Source: an uncultured Aquimarina sp. | GTDB lineage: Bacteria > Bacteroidota > Bacteroidia > Flavobacteriales > Flavobacteriaceae | Direction: 5' to 3' | Assembly (NCBI GenBank): GCA_937958985.1 | Contig: CALGLV010000001.1 | Location: 1-64,000, forward strand | DNA: 64,000 nucleotides | Shown: piece by piece, positions 17,274 through 26,926 of the stretch | How positions within the stretch are numbered: the stretch's first letter is position 1 | Layout: each line of letters opens with the position of its first letter | Notes under the pieces: generated by a model | What the model was told of the DNA's origin: nothing | The model's input: the letters and a program-made list of their open reading frames with translations, nothing else | The model's database searches: none | Made by a program: the position numbers and the translations under genes

Positions 17274-17290
17274 TACTACTTGCTTTATGT

Positions 17291-17298
17291 CAAATATA
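17291..17298 (-). promoter_or_regulatory. -7 element upstream of the barrel/coiled-coil gene
   Basis: TATATTTG on the minus strand fits TAnnTTTG and lies 17 nt before the ATG at 17273. No TTG is found at the ideal -33 distance, so the promoter is only partly supported, but it argues against the longer open frame. Confidence 0.45.
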
Positions 17299-17328
17299 GC
17301 AGATTTTATCATTTTTAGGCTTAACCAA

Positions 17329-17358
17329 TTGAATAATCTATTGAGATGCTTATTTTTG
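17329..17358 (+). promoter_or_regulatory. promoter of the DUF4834-yfhO glycan operon
   Basis: TTG (17329-17331), exactly 19 nt, then TATTTTTG (17351-17358) match the consensus. Transcription would begin near 17365, so the in-frame ATG at 17346 lies upstream of the transcript and the ATG at 17379 is the real start. Confidence 0.72.
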
Positions 17359-17378
17359 ATACTCATAAACACAGTCTG

Positions 17379-17606
17379 ATGAAGATTATTATAATAGGCT
17401 TATTAATTTTTTATGCATTAATTCTAATAACGAAATATGCTGCTCCATTATTGCTTAAACTATTTTTAAAAAGGTTAAGTAACAAATTTGGAGTACCCAA
17501 CCCGAATGCAAACCCTAGTTCTAACAACAAAAAGGCTACTAAAAAGGAAATCAAAAAATTAAAAAAAGTAGTTGGCGAATATATTGATTTCGAAGAAATT
17601 GAATAA
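17379..17606 (+). CDS. DUF4834-family small membrane protein
   Basis: 75 residues: one N-terminal membrane helix (KIIIIGLLIFYALILITKY), a short basic linker, an Asn/Pro/Ser-rich segment, and a charged C terminus ending VGEYIDFEEIE. This is the layout of the DUF4834 family of Bacteroidota, which is often found next to YfhO, as here (17 nt away). The function is unknown. I choose the ATG at 17379 rather than 17346 because the promoter's predicted start site lies between the two. It is the first gene of a four-gene co-directional run. Confidence 0.75.
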   Translation: MKIIIIGLLIFYALILITKYAAPLLLKLFLKRLSNKFGVPNPNANPSSNNKKATKKEIKKLKKVVGEYIDFEEIE

Positions 17607-17623
17607 ACATAAATAATTTTATA

Positions 17624-20050
17624 TTGAAAATTCCATTAAAAAAATACGCCCCCTATTTATTAGCCGTGTTGGGTTTTATAATTGTATCCCTCGCTTATTT
17701 TTATCCTGTATTGGATGGAAAAAAGATATATCAAAGTGATATTGCTCAGTATATCGGTGTGGCAAAACAACAAATTGACCTACGAAATACTACTGGAGAA
17801 GAAATTTTTTGGAATGAAAGAGCTTTTGCAGGAATGCCTACCTATCAATTAGGAGCCAAATACCCTCACAATTACATAAAAAAATTAGATTACTTAATTC
17901 GTTTTCTACCCAGACCCGCGGATTACCTATTCCTTTATTTTATAAGCTTTTTTTTACTATTATGTTGCTTAAAAGTAGATCCTTTACTTGCTTTTTTTGG
18001 AGGCCTCGTATTTGGGTTTTCAACCTATATGATTATTATTATTGGCGTAGGGCATAATTCTAAAGCGCATGCTATTGGTTATATGCCTTTAGTTTTAAGT
18101 GGGTTCCTTTTAGTTTTTCAAAACAAATACATTAAAGGAGGGTTACTCTTTTGTATTTCGCTTGCGCTAGAATTGGTTGCCAATCACTTTCAAATGACCT
18201 ATTACTTATTTTTACTTCTGCTAGTTATTGGAATTGTATATTTTGTAAAGGCTTTAAAAGAAAAATCCCTTTCTAAATTTGGAAAAGCCGTAGGAGTACT
18301 CTTGGGCGGACTATTTTTAGCTATTGCGCTAAATGCCACTTCAATATTAGCAACAAAAGAATATACCGAATTTTCTACCAGAGGTAAATCCGAGTTGACT
18401 ATTAACCCTGACGGATCTCCTAAAACTAAAAGTAGCGGACTCGATAAGGAGTACATACTGCAATACAGCTACGGGTTTTTAGAAACATTTAATCTGCTTG
18501 TCCCTCGATTTCTTGGAGGTTCCAGCACCGAAGATGCTGGCAAAGATGCTGCAATTATAAAAGAGCTTACTAAGCTTGGATACCCGTATAAAGAAGCAAA
18601 AAAGTTCGCAAAAAATGCTCCCACCTATTGGGGAGATCAACCCATAGTTGGTGCACCTGCATATATTGGAGCTGGCATCCTTTTCCTATTTGTTTTAGGG
18701 CTCTTTTTAATTCAAGGTTATAAAAAGTGGTGGGTAATTATAGGATCTTTACTTGCGTTGTTTCTTTCGTACGGAAAAAACTTGGAATGGTTCTCCGACT
18801 TATTTATAAACTTTTTTCCGTTATACAGCAAATTCAGAGCGGTAACCTCCATACAAGTAATTATTGAATTATGTGTTCCTTTATTTGGAATCTACACATT
18901 ATCAGAATTCTTGAAAAACAAGTACTCCATTAAACAAAAAACTAACGCACTATACAAATCTACAGGTATTGTTGGCGGCTTACTTCTATTATTTGTAGTA
19001 TTCAAAAACAGTTTGTTTTCTTTTGCTGGACCAAGCGATCCGCAACTTATCGAAAGCGCTGGCTATGGCTTTGTAAGTGCTTTGCGCCAAGACCGAATGC
19101 GAATGCTTACCAACGATTCTCTCCGAAGCTTGTTTTTTGTTATAGTTATAGCGGTACTTTTATTTTTGCTGCTTAAAAACAAACTGAAGCAACCCATCGC
19201 TACAATTCTTATTGGTATATTATTATGTATCGATTTAGTACCTATAGCCTGGAAATATGTAGATGCTAGTGTCTTTGTAAAAGCAAAACAAATTGACATT
19301 CCTTTTTCTGCAAATGCTGTTGATAAAGAAATTAATAGTGACACTACTCGATTCCGAGTTTATGATGCATCGCAAGGAAACCCTATGAGTACTGCTCGCA
19401 CTTCATTTTTTCACAACTCCATTGGCGGATATCATGGTGCCAAACCCAAGCGTATTCAAGAACTATTCGATTTCCATATATCACAAGGGAATCAATCGGT
19501 TTTAGATATGCTAAATGTGAAGTACTTTATTTTCAATACTGAAAAAGAAGGTTTACAACTTCAAAAAAATGATAGTGTGTTAGGAACTGCTTGGTTTGTA
19601 AAAAAAGTATTTAAAGCAAGTAATCCTAATGAAGAAATTTTAAGTTTATCGAAACTTCCTTTGACAAAAGCTGCTATAATTGCTAAAAATAGCTCTTTAA
19701 ATGAAAACACTTTTATAGTAGATTCTTTAGCAACCATATCACTTATAAAAGAACACCCTCATCGACTGGAATACACCTCAACAAATGCTGTTGCTGGATT
19801 TGGGGTGTTTTCCGAAATGTATTACAAAAAGGGATGGAAAGCTTTTATAGACGGCAATGAAACTAAAATTTTAAAAACAAATTATGCACTTCGTGGATTA
19901 GAAATACCCGCAGGAAAGCACCAAATTGTATTCACCTTTGAACCACAAGTCGTTAAAACAGGAAGTTTAATTAGTTTACTAGCAACTATAGTTTTACTAT
20001 TAATTATTAGTGGCAGTTTTATTTACTTTAGAAAGGAATCCAAAAATTAA
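17624..20050 (+). CDS. YfhO-family membrane glycosyltransferase-like protein
   Basis: An 808-residue polytopic protein with about a dozen membrane helices and a soluble C-terminal domain before a last helix (about 780-800). The first exposed loop carries conserved acidic residues (YQSDIAQYIG near 39) expected for a GT-C-fold active site, and the C-terminal part (VFSEMYYKKGWKAFIDG) is a hallmark of YfhO proteins. In Firmicutes YfhO adds sugars from a polyprenyl carrier to surface polymers; here it probably builds or modifies a surface glycan. The start is TTG; no ATG is available after the previous stop. A glycosyltransferase and a flippase follow with 2-nt gaps. Confidence 0.85.
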   Translation: MKIPLKKYAPYLLAVLGFIIVSLAYFYPVLDGKKIYQSDIAQYIGVAKQQIDLRNTTGEEIFWNERAFAGMPTYQLGAKYPHNYIKKLDYLIRFLPRPADYLFLYFISFFLLLCCLKVDPLLAFFGGLVFGFSTYMIIIIGVGHNSKAHAIGYMPLVLSGFLLVFQNKYIKGGLLFCISLALELVANHFQMTYYLFLLLLVIGIVYFVKALKEKSLSKFGKAVGVLLGGLFLAIALNATSILATKEYTEFSTRGKSELTINPDGSPKTKSSGLDKEYILQYSYGFLETFNLLVPRFLGGSSTEDAGKDAAIIKELTKLGYPYKEAKKFAKNAPTYWGDQPIVGAPAYIGAGILFLFVLGLFLIQGYKKWWVIIGSLLALFLSYGKNLEWFSDLFINFFPLYSKFRAVTSIQVIIELCVPLFGIYTLSEFLKNKYSIKQKTNALYKSTGIVGGLLLLFVVFKNSLFSFAGPSDPQLIESAGYGFVSALRQDRMRMLTNDSLRSLFFVIVIAVLLFLLLKNKLKQPIATILIGILLCIDLVPIAWKYVDASVFVKAKQIDIPFSANAVDKEINSDTTRFRVYDASQGNPMSTARTSFFHNSIGGYHGAKPKRIQELFDFHISQGNQSVLDMLNVKYFIFNTEKEGLQLQKNDSVLGTAWFVKKVFKASNPNEEILSLSKLPLTKAAIIAKNSSLNENTFIVDSLATISLIKEHPHRLEYTSTNAVAGFGVFSEMYYKKGWKAFIDGNETKILKTNYALRGLEIPAGKHQIVFTFEPQVVKTGSLISLLATIVLLLIISGSFIYFRKESKN

Positions 20051-20052
20051 GT

Positions 20053-21333
20053 TTGAAAAAAGTTTTAATCATAACCTATTATTGGCCACCCGCTGGAGGC
20101 CCCGGTGTACAACGCTGGTTAAACTTCGTAAAACATTTACCTAAACAAAAGGTACACCCTATAGTTTACATACCGAGCAACCCTAGTTATCCAATTATAG
20201 ATTCTGAAATTAATAACGAACTTCCAAAAGGTATTGATATTATTTCTCAACCTATTTTTGAACCCTATAGTTGGGCCAATAAACTAAGTAGCTCCGATGC
20301 TAAAACCATCAGTAAAGGAATTATTCCTGAGCAGAAAAAACAAGACTGGAAACAAAAACTACTTTTATGGATTAGAGGAAATCTGTTTATTCCTGATGCG
20401 CGTAAATTTTGGGTAAAACCTTCTGTAAAATTTTTAGAAGAATATATAAAAACGAATCAAATTGAAACCATTATTACTACAGGCCCTCCACACAGTGTTC
20501 ATTTAATAGGGTTACAATTAAAGCAAAAACTCGATCTACGATGGATTGCTGATTTTAGAGATCCGTGGACCACTATTGGATATCACAAAAAATTAAAGTT
20601 ATCTCGTTGGGCAAAGAAGAAGCATCAAAATTTGGAGCTGAAAGTTTTAAAAAAAGCCGATGATTTAATAACGACTAGTTGGGGTACCAAAAAAGAATTT
20701 GAAGCAAAAACAAAAACGCCAATTACTGTAATAACCAATGGCTTTGAAGCTAAAAACCTTCCTGAAGTTACACTTGATAAAGAGTTCAGCTTATCTCACA
20801 TCGGCTCCTTATTATCAGAACGAAATCCTATAAATTTATGGAAATCGCTATCGGAACTAATTAATGAAAATGTGGATTTCTCAAACGACTTTAAACTAAA
20901 TTTAGCCGGCGTAGTGAGTGAAAATATTGTGCATTCAATTCATAAATATGGTTTAGAAAAACATTTAAATCTTCTTGGGTATATTTCGCATAGCGATGCT
21001 TTACAGCTTCAACGTAAATCTCAAGTTTTATTACTTATAGAAATTAATAGCGAAATCACTAAAGCGATTATTCCTGGTAAACTATTTGAATACCTCCAAA
21101 GCGGACGCCCAATTTTAGGAATAGGCCCTAAAGAAGCTGATTTTAATATGATAATTTCAGAAACACAATCGGGTTCTTTTTTTAATTACGATGAAAAAGA
21201 ATTCCTAAAATCACAAATAGTATCTTACTATAAAAACTTTAAGGCTGGTAAATTATTAGCTAACACCAAAGAAATTAATCAATACTCGCGTGAAGCATTA
21301 ACTGCATCATTAGCGAAACTGATACATTCATAA
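20053..21333 (+). CDS. GT-B glycosyltransferase
   Basis: A 426-residue cytoplasmic enzyme of the GT4-like group. The N-terminal start KKVLIITYYWPPAGGPGVQRW is a Gly-rich acceptor-side loop, TTGPPHSVH (about 138-146) and IADFRDPW (about 167-174) are familiar in Bacteroidota polysaccharide glycosyltransferases, and KAIIPGKLFEYLQSGRPIL (about 337-355) with the conserved Glu is the nucleotide-sugar site. It likely transfers a sugar from a nucleotide donor to a lipid-linked or surface glycan. TTG start, 2 nt after yfhO and 2 nt before the flippase gene, so it belongs to one operon. Donor and acceptor cannot be named. Confidence 0.88.
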   Translation: MKKVLIITYYWPPAGGPGVQRWLNFVKHLPKQKVHPIVYIPSNPSYPIIDSEINNELPKGIDIISQPIFEPYSWANKLSSSDAKTISKGIIPEQKKQDWKQKLLLWIRGNLFIPDARKFWVKPSVKFLEEYIKTNQIETIITTGPPHSVHLIGLQLKQKLDLRWIADFRDPWTTIGYHKKLKLSRWAKKKHQNLELKVLKKADDLITTSWGTKKEFEAKTKTPITVITNGFEAKNLPEVTLDKEFSLSHIGSLLSERNPINLWKSLSELINENVDFSNDFKLNLAGVVSENIVHSIHKYGLEKHLNLLGYISHSDALQLQRKSQVLLLIEINSEITKAIIPGKLFEYLQSGRPILGIGPKEADFNMIISETQSGSFFNYDEKEFLKSQIVSYYKNFKAGKLLANTKEINQYSREALTASLAKLIHS

Positions 21334-21335
21334 TT

Positions 21336-22793
21336 ATGGGAATTGTTGCTAAGCAATCTGTACTAAACACCATTTACAATTATGTTGGCTTTATTTTCGG
21401 AGCGCTAAATACTTTATTTCTTTTTACTCACATTTTCAATAAAACCGACTATGGCCTGGTTACTTACCTCGCTACTACTGGCAATTTACTATGGCCTTTT
21501 TTAACTTTCGGAATGCATAACACATTAGTTAAATTTTACCATAGCTACACTACACAGGAAGAAAAGAATTATTTTTTCAGTTGGATTTTAATCCTTCCTA
21601 TAATTACTACATTAATAGTGTTTTGTGCCTATTTATTGTTTTATAATGAAATACACAGATATTTTGAAAATGCAAATGCTGTAGTAAGTCCTTATATATG
21701 GATGATTTTTGTTTTGGGTTTATGCGCTGCTTATTTTGAATTGTTTTTTAGCTGGGCTAAAATTCACCTTAAAAGTGTGAGTGGTAATTTTATAAAGGCT
21801 ATTTTTTTAAGGGTTGTTATTAGCTTTTTATTATTATTGGTTTACCTAAATTATATTTCTGTTTCGCAATTTATGTATGCTTTTGCTTTTAGCTACTTAT
21901 TACGCGCAGTACTTATGGGAATCATTGCTTTTAGAATACACCCTTTTTCATTTCAATTTAATCGTCTTAAAAACACCAAAGAACTTATTACTTATTCTGC
22001 GTTAATCTTAATTGCTTCAGTGGTTTCGGTATATCTTTTAGATTTGGACAAAATAATGATCGAATATTTTCTTCCTATAGAAAAACTTCCTTCTTATAGT
22101 ATTGCTATTTATATTGCTTCGGTAATAGCCGTCCCTGCAAGGGCTTTATTGCAAATTACTACTCCACTTACTGCTAAATTTTTAAATGAAAAAGATTACA
22201 ACTCCCTTAATAACCTCAACAAAAAAAGTAGTACCAATGGTCTTTTAATTTCAGGAATTATAGCCGTACTAATACTTACTAACACTCCTGCTATTTTCGA
22301 ATTAGTCCCTGAAAATTATGAGCTATTTATAGAAATAGTAGTTTGCATCTCACTTGTAAAGGTATTTGATGCGAGCTTAGGTGTTACCAATAGTATCTTA
22401 ATGAATTCTGATGCCTATCGATTAGTTCTCTTTTTTGGTATTGCTGTATTATTTATAGCATTTGGGTTAAACATTCTTCTAATTCCTGAATATGGCATAA
22501 TAGGAGCTGCAGTAGCAACTCTCGTTAGTTACACTATTTTTAATGTTGTAAAATTACTATTTGTCAAAAAATATTTTAACATACATCCCTATCAGTTAAA
22601 AAGTTTAGGGATATTAATAGTATTAATAATTATAGGTATTGCTGTTTCTTATATAAACTTCAAAGGTTTTAATCCTTTAGTTCGTTTATTAACTAAAGGA
22701 TTACTTACTGTTATTATTTTTTTAACATTACTTTTAAAACTAAAACTTTCTCCTGAAATTTCAACTAGTTTTAATAAATACTTCAAAACATAA
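21336..22793 (+). CDS. polysaccharide flippase-like membrane protein (MATE/Wzx type)
   Basis: 485 residues with about 12-14 membrane helices and short loops; the N terminus (AKQSVLNTIYNYVGFIFGALNTLFLF) matches the oligosaccharide flippase family that moves undecaprenyl-linked sugars across the inner membrane. It is the last gene of the glycan operon and meets a convergent lipoprotein gene 22 nt beyond its stop, with no clear terminator between them. Confidence 0.88.
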   Translation: MGIVAKQSVLNTIYNYVGFIFGALNTLFLFTHIFNKTDYGLVTYLATTGNLLWPFLTFGMHNTLVKFYHSYTTQEEKNYFFSWILILPIITTLIVFCAYLLFYNEIHRYFENANAVVSPYIWMIFVLGLCAAYFELFFSWAKIHLKSVSGNFIKAIFLRVVISFLLLLVYLNYISVSQFMYAFAFSYLLRAVLMGIIAFRIHPFSFQFNRLKNTKELITYSALILIASVVSVYLLDLDKIMIEYFLPIEKLPSYSIAIYIASVIAVPARALLQITTPLTAKFLNEKDYNSLNNLNKKSSTNGLLISGIIAVLILTNTPAIFELVPENYELFIEIVVCISLVKVFDASLGVTNSILMNSDAYRLVLFFGIAVLFIAFGLNILLIPEYGIIGAAVATLVSYTIFNVVKLLFVKKYFNIHPYQLKSLGILIVLIIIGIAVSYINFKGFNPLVRLLTKGLLTVIIFLTLLLKLKLSPEISTSFNKYFKT

Positions 22794-22815
22794 ACTACAA
22801 TCATTATAAATCTAA

Positions 22816-23535
22816 CTACTCAATTAGCCTTATAAAACGTTGAAAGCAACCGTCACTATTGTTATTACATTCACTTGTAAATTCTAAAATGAATTCATCT
22901 CTTTCACATGAAAACAGTATACCTTCTTCATTACATTGAGAAGACGACATAATAACCTCATTTATAGATTCGTCAAAATTATAAACTCCTTCACTACTAC
23001 ATGAAGTACTGTTTATAGTGTAACCTGTCATCAAAAACTCTATAACAACCTCATCCGTGGCTTGTTCTTCGCTATTTCCAATTTGAAAAGATGACATTAT
23101 CCACTTACCTAATAAATATGTATTATCAAATTCACTTTCAACACCTATTCTACTTTTACCTTCCACACAGTTAATCACCTCAAAAACATTCAACAAATAA
23201 TTTTGTTTAGCAATTGACAAGCAGGCTACCTTTAGTTTATTACTTTGAACTATTTCTTTTTGAATTTCAGTATATCTTGCTATTTTAAGTTCTAATTCTT
23301 CATTATCTACAGAACTGTGAAAGGCTTTTATTTGGCTTGTAAATCCGCATTCTCTGTATCCAAATTCAATAATCCTCCAATCCTCTACATTTTCACAATC
23401 AACCGAATCCGAAATAACGTTTATTTCATTTAATAAAAACTCTAAATTTTCAATATCTTGGTCATCATCATCATTTTTATTACAAGAAGTTAACACTAAT
23501 AATATTGCAACCAAAAAACACTTTACTAATCTCAT
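22816..23535 (-). CDS. surface lipoprotein of unknown function
   Basis: 239 residues. Signal peptide with lipobox LVLTSC (Cys18) followed by Asn-Lys-Asn and an Asp run; this acidic stretch after Cys is the Bacteroidota lipoprotein export signal, so surface display is likely. The C-terminal third (GKWIMSSFQIG ... YTINS) resembles lipocalin-like lipoproteins, and many Cys residues (about 10) could form disulfides. No domain is securely recognised. It is alone, convergent with the flippase gene. Confidence 0.7.
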   Translation of the reverse strand: MRLVKCFLVAILLVLTSCNKNDDDDQDIENLEFLLNEINVISDSVDCENVEDWRIIEFGYRECGFTSQIKAFHSSVDNEELELKIARYTEIQKEIVQSNKLKVACLSIAKQNYLLNVFEVINCVEGKSRIGVESEFDNTYLLGKWIMSSFQIGNSEEQATDEVVIEFLMTGYTINSTSCSSEGVYNFDESINEVIMSSSQCNEEGILFSCERDEFILEFTSECNNNSDGCFQRFIRLIE

Positions 23536-23659
23536 TTTTATATCTTTAAATTATGTCATCTACAAATTAGATGCAACTCTTATAATTTAGTTGCTCCAAA
23601 ATTAAAAAGTTATTATCCAAAAATCATTTATCTATTGAAATAACTAGTTTATTAAAAAA

Positions 23660-24454
23660 TTATACCAATTCTATGTTCACCTTATAGCCTTCATGCCTTC
23701 TTACATTAAAAACCGTTTGATCTTCAAAAATTAAATACTGACCTTTTATCCCTACAAGTTTTCCTTCAAAAAACGGGGTTTTATCTAAGTTTACTGAGGT
23801 TACCTTTTCTGGAACTTTTTGTACTGGAAAATCAATGGCTGTTTCCTTAATATTATCTAAATAATAAGGCAACACCTCTTCGGGCAAATATTGCTTCAAT
23901 TCTTCTTTAGCAGCAATTAAATCAGCATCTTCAGCACCATTAGTCAACATTTTACGCCAATTGGTTTTATCTGCTACGTATTCCTTTAACGCTACTTCAG
24001 CAATACCTGCTAAGTATCGATTAGGCACCTCTACTACCTCAACTGCTTCGTGCGCTCCTTGATCGATCCACCTAGTAGGGACTTGGGTTTTCCTAGTAAC
24101 ACCTACCTTTATATTACTCGAATTTGCTAAATAAACTATATGTGGCTGTAACTGCACCTTTTTTTCATACTCCAAGTCTCGATCTTCTTCTCCTAAATGG
24201 GCTTTACTTAGTTCTGGACGCATAATCCAATCTCCAACATTAGGTAATTTATAAAAATCATCATAACAGTACCCTTGGCGGAAAAGTTTCTTTTCTTGTC
24301 CACATCCTAAACATTGTGTTCCTAAAAAATCAATTTTAATGTTTTTACCTAATAATTGATTTACATGAATAAAATCTGACTCAAAAATCACGAAATAGTT
24401 TATTGGACTACCGTATTCTGTGCTCATTTTAGTCAGTACACCTTCATAATTCAT
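23660..24454 (-). CDS. DUF2797-family protein
   Basis: 264 residues, cytoplasmic. A Cys-x2-Cys (CLGCGQEKKLFRQGYCYDDF, about 49-68) with a third Cys nearby suggests a zinc site; the middle section HIVYLANSSNIKVGVTRKTQVPTRWIDQGA resembles a GIY-YIG-like core in which YLA and KVG occupy the two strand positions. DUF2797 proteins are common in Bacteroidota and actinobacteria and have no assigned function; a nucleic-acid role is inference. It is divergently oriented to the GH3-type gene, 88 nt apart. Confidence 0.8.
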   Translation of the reverse strand: MNYEGVLTKMSTEYGSPINYFVIFESDFIHVNQLLGKNIKIDFLGTQCLGCGQEKKLFRQGYCYDDFYKLPNVGDWIMRPELSKAHLGEEDRDLEYEKKVQLQPHIVYLANSSNIKVGVTRKTQVPTRWIDQGAHEAVEVVEVPNRYLAGIAEVALKEYVADKTNWRKMLTNGAEDADLIAAKEELKQYLPEEVLPYYLDNIKETAIDFPVQKVPEKVTSVNLDKTPFFEGKLVGIKGQYLIFEDQTVFNVRRHEGYKVNIELV

Positions 24455-24542
24455 AAAATAATTGGATATTAAGTTGAAAAAAATAGTATTTTAGATTGCC
24501 CACTTTACTAGGGTTTTTAAATGTAAATATACATAAATTCAA

Positions 24543-26051
24543 ATGTCACTACCGATAGTAAATTCAATAGCTAGCTGGTTTTTAAAAAAACGAATCCATC
24601 AAATGGAATTGTTTATTAAATATCCTAACGAAGTACAAGAAGAATTACTTTTTGACTTAATAAAAAAAGCAAAGAACACTGAACTCGGGAAATTATACGA
24701 TTTCAAAAGCATCAATAACTATAAAGAATTTGCTGCTAGAGTACCTATTGTGAATTATGAAAAAATAGAACCCCTAATTACTCGTAGCCAAAGAGGGGAA
24801 CGCAATATTTTTTGGCCTACAGACATTAAGTGGTTTGCCAAATCTAGCGGAACAACAAATGCTAAAAGCAAATTTATTCCCGTAAGTAGTGAATCTTTAG
24901 AAGACTGCCATTATGCAGGCACCAAAGATTTATTGTGTACTTATTTAAACAATAATGAAGATGCTCAATTATTCACAGGCAAGGCCCTTCGTTTGGGTGG
25001 CAGCAAAGAGTTGTATGAAAAAAACGGTACTATATTTGGAGATTTATCGGCAATAATTATAGATAATTTACCCTTTTGGGCAGAAATGAGTTCTACCCCA
25101 TCCAGTCAAATATCGCTTATGAGCGACTGGGAAACCAAAATGAATGCTATAGTAAACGAAACCTTAAAAGAAAATGTAACCAGTTTGGCTGGAGTACCCT
25201 CATGGATGCTTGTTTTATTAAACGAAATACTCACTGAAAAAAATGCTACTAATTTATCTGAAATTTGGCCAAATTTAGAAGTCTATTTTCATGGAGGAGT
25301 AAGTTTTACGCCCTACAAAGATCAATACAAGCAAATTTTACCCCCCGCTAGCAAATACTATGAAATTTATAATGCTTCTGAAGGATTTTTTGCCATTCAG
25401 GATCAAAATTATAGTGACGAACTTTTGCTAATGTTAGACTATGGTATTTTTTATGAGTTTGTAGATATGAACACTTACAATTCGAACACCCCAAAAGTGT
25501 ATCGTTTAGATCAGGTAGAACTTAATAAAAATTATGCCCTTTTAATTACCACAAACGCAGGTTTGTGGCGATATATAGTTGGAGATACTGTTCGTTTCAC
25601 CTCTTTAAATCCTTTTAGAATAAAAATTTCTGGTCGCACCAAACATTTTATAAATGTATTTGGAGAAGAATTAATGATCGAAAATGCTGAACAGGCACTT
25701 CGAGAAACTTGTATTAAAACGAATGCAGATATTGTTGACTTTAGCGTGGCTCCTATTTTTATGGAAGGAAGAAATAAAGGCGCCCATGAATGGTTAATTG
25801 AATTTAAAACTAAACCTAACGATTTTCTTGAATTCGCTTCTATTTTAGACACTGAGCTTCAAAAAGTTAATAGCGATTACGAAGCCAAAAGAAACAATAA
25901 TATTACCCTTAACCCTTTACAATTAATTGTTGCTCGCGAAAATTTATTTTACGATTGGTTGAAATCTAGAGGTAAACTCGGCGGACAACATAAAATCCCT
26001 AGACTCAGTAATTCCAGAGATTATTTTGAAGACTTACTTCGTATGAATTAG
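24543..26051 (+). CDS. GH3-family acyl-adenylating enzyme
   Basis: 502 residues of the family named after plant GH3 auxin/jasmonate-amido synthetases. Adenylate-forming motifs are visible: WFAKSSGTTNAKSKFIPV near residue 98 (ATP loop), YNASEGFFAIQD near 280 and LWRYIVGDTVRF near 340. Such enzymes adenylate a carboxylate and join it to an amine, usually an amino acid. In Bacteroidota the substrate is unknown. A possible start element is not evident upstream. The neighbouring genes do not suggest a pathway. Confidence 0.88.
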   Translation: MSLPIVNSIASWFLKKRIHQMELFIKYPNEVQEELLFDLIKKAKNTELGKLYDFKSINNYKEFAARVPIVNYEKIEPLITRSQRGERNIFWPTDIKWFAKSSGTTNAKSKFIPVSSESLEDCHYAGTKDLLCTYLNNNEDAQLFTGKALRLGGSKELYEKNGTIFGDLSAIIIDNLPFWAEMSSTPSSQISLMSDWETKMNAIVNETLKENVTSLAGVPSWMLVLLNEILTEKNATNLSEIWPNLEVYFHGGVSFTPYKDQYKQILPPASKYYEIYNASEGFFAIQDQNYSDELLLMLDYGIFYEFVDMNTYNSNTPKVYRLDQVELNKNYALLITTNAGLWRYIVGDTVRFTSLNPFRIKISGRTKHFINVFGEELMIENAEQALRETCIKTNADIVDFSVAPIFMEGRNKGAHEWLIEFKTKPNDFLEFASILDTELQKVNSDYEAKRNNNITLNPLQLIVARENLFYDWLKSRGKLGGQHKIPRLSNSRDYFEDLLRMN

Positions 26052-26193
26052 ACGAAATTTAAATTAGAGAAACAAGTATTGTGTTACTTAACGATGTTTT
26101 TTGAAGTATGTCTATAATTTTTAAGAATTAACTATTTAAATCATTGGCTAATCACTTCACTCTATTAACTTAGGAGCTTTAAATAACCTAATT

Positions 26194-26466
26194 ATGAAGG
26201 TATTACTACTCGCTTTTTGCTTTTTTTATTTTATAAATTCAGCGTTAAATGCTCAAATCACTGTAAGTCATTCCACGGAAACAAAATTAATCAAAACATA
26301 TAAAGCTCCCCTAAACAAAAAAGAAGAAAACTCACTAAAAAAGATTTCTTCTTTAAAAAGAACTGTAAAAGTTATTAAATACAAAAAAGAAGCACCTTTA
26401 AAAAAGAAAAAAAAGACTTCTAAAAGAAAATCGAAGGCAATAAATGATGATGATATTCCTTTTTAA
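26194..26466 (+). CDS. small secreted lysine-rich protein (paralogue 1)
   Basis: 90 residues: signal peptide (KVLLLAFCFFYFINSALNAQ) and a mature part of about 70 residues that is nearly one-third Lys, ending KAINDDDIPF. The block SLKRTVKVIKYKKEAP matches SIKRTVKLIREEKEIP in the next gene, so the two are diverged duplicates. The AQ/I cleavage site is typical of Bacteroidota periplasmic proteins. No known domain. Confidence comes from the signal peptide and the paralogue. Confidence 0.65.
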   Translation: MKVLLLAFCFFYFINSALNAQITVSHSTETKLIKTYKAPLNKKEENSLKKISSLKRTVKVIKYKKEAPLKKKKKTSKRKSKAINDDDIPF

Positions 26467-26569
26467 TAACACACAGTAACCTTTAATCGTTTTTATTGCA
26501 CAGATCAACTAAAATATTTTTAAATAATCTTCAACATGTATATATTGTTCTCACAAACAGTTACAAAAC

Positions 26570-26779
26570 ATGAAGATTATATTTTTTAGTGCATTTATTG
26601 CTCTTTTTTCAATTTCAACAAATGCACAGGTAGCAACTAGTGACGCTAGTAAAAATTTAGTTCCTACTAAAAAATACACCAGCACTACCATAGTAAAACA
26701 ACAATCTACAAAAAAACATTCTATAAAAAGAACGGTCAAACTTATTCGTGAAGAAAAGGAAATACCAACTAAATCATAG
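26570..26779 (+). CDS. small secreted basic protein (paralogue 2)
   Basis: 69 residues: signal peptide (KIIFFSAFIALFSISTNAQ) and a 50-residue basic mature part sharing the SxKRTVKxI core with its neighbour. It begins 103 nt after paralogue 1 and is followed by an excellent terminator, so the two may be one transcript. Function unknown. Confidence 0.62.
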   Translation: MKIIFFSAFIALFSISTNAQVATSDASKNLVPTKKYTSTTIVKQQSTKKHSIKRTVKLIREEKEIPTKS

Positions 26780-26799
26780 CTCAAACAATCAAATTACTA

Positions 26800-26838
26800 A
26801 AGGCAATCTATTTCGATAGATTGCCTTTTTTTTTTTTA
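26800..26838 (+). terminator. terminator after the small secreted protein pair
   Basis: A perfect 12-bp stem AAGGCAATCTAT / ATAGATTGCCTT closed by a TTCG tetraloop is followed by a long T run. One of the strongest intrinsic terminators in the window. Confidence 0.92.
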
Positions 26839-26926
26839 TGCTTTAACTTTACATTTATTAAATAAATTCAGTACTATTAAAACTGCTGCACTATTTTATT
26901 TTTACTACTATACAAGAATAGAATTA

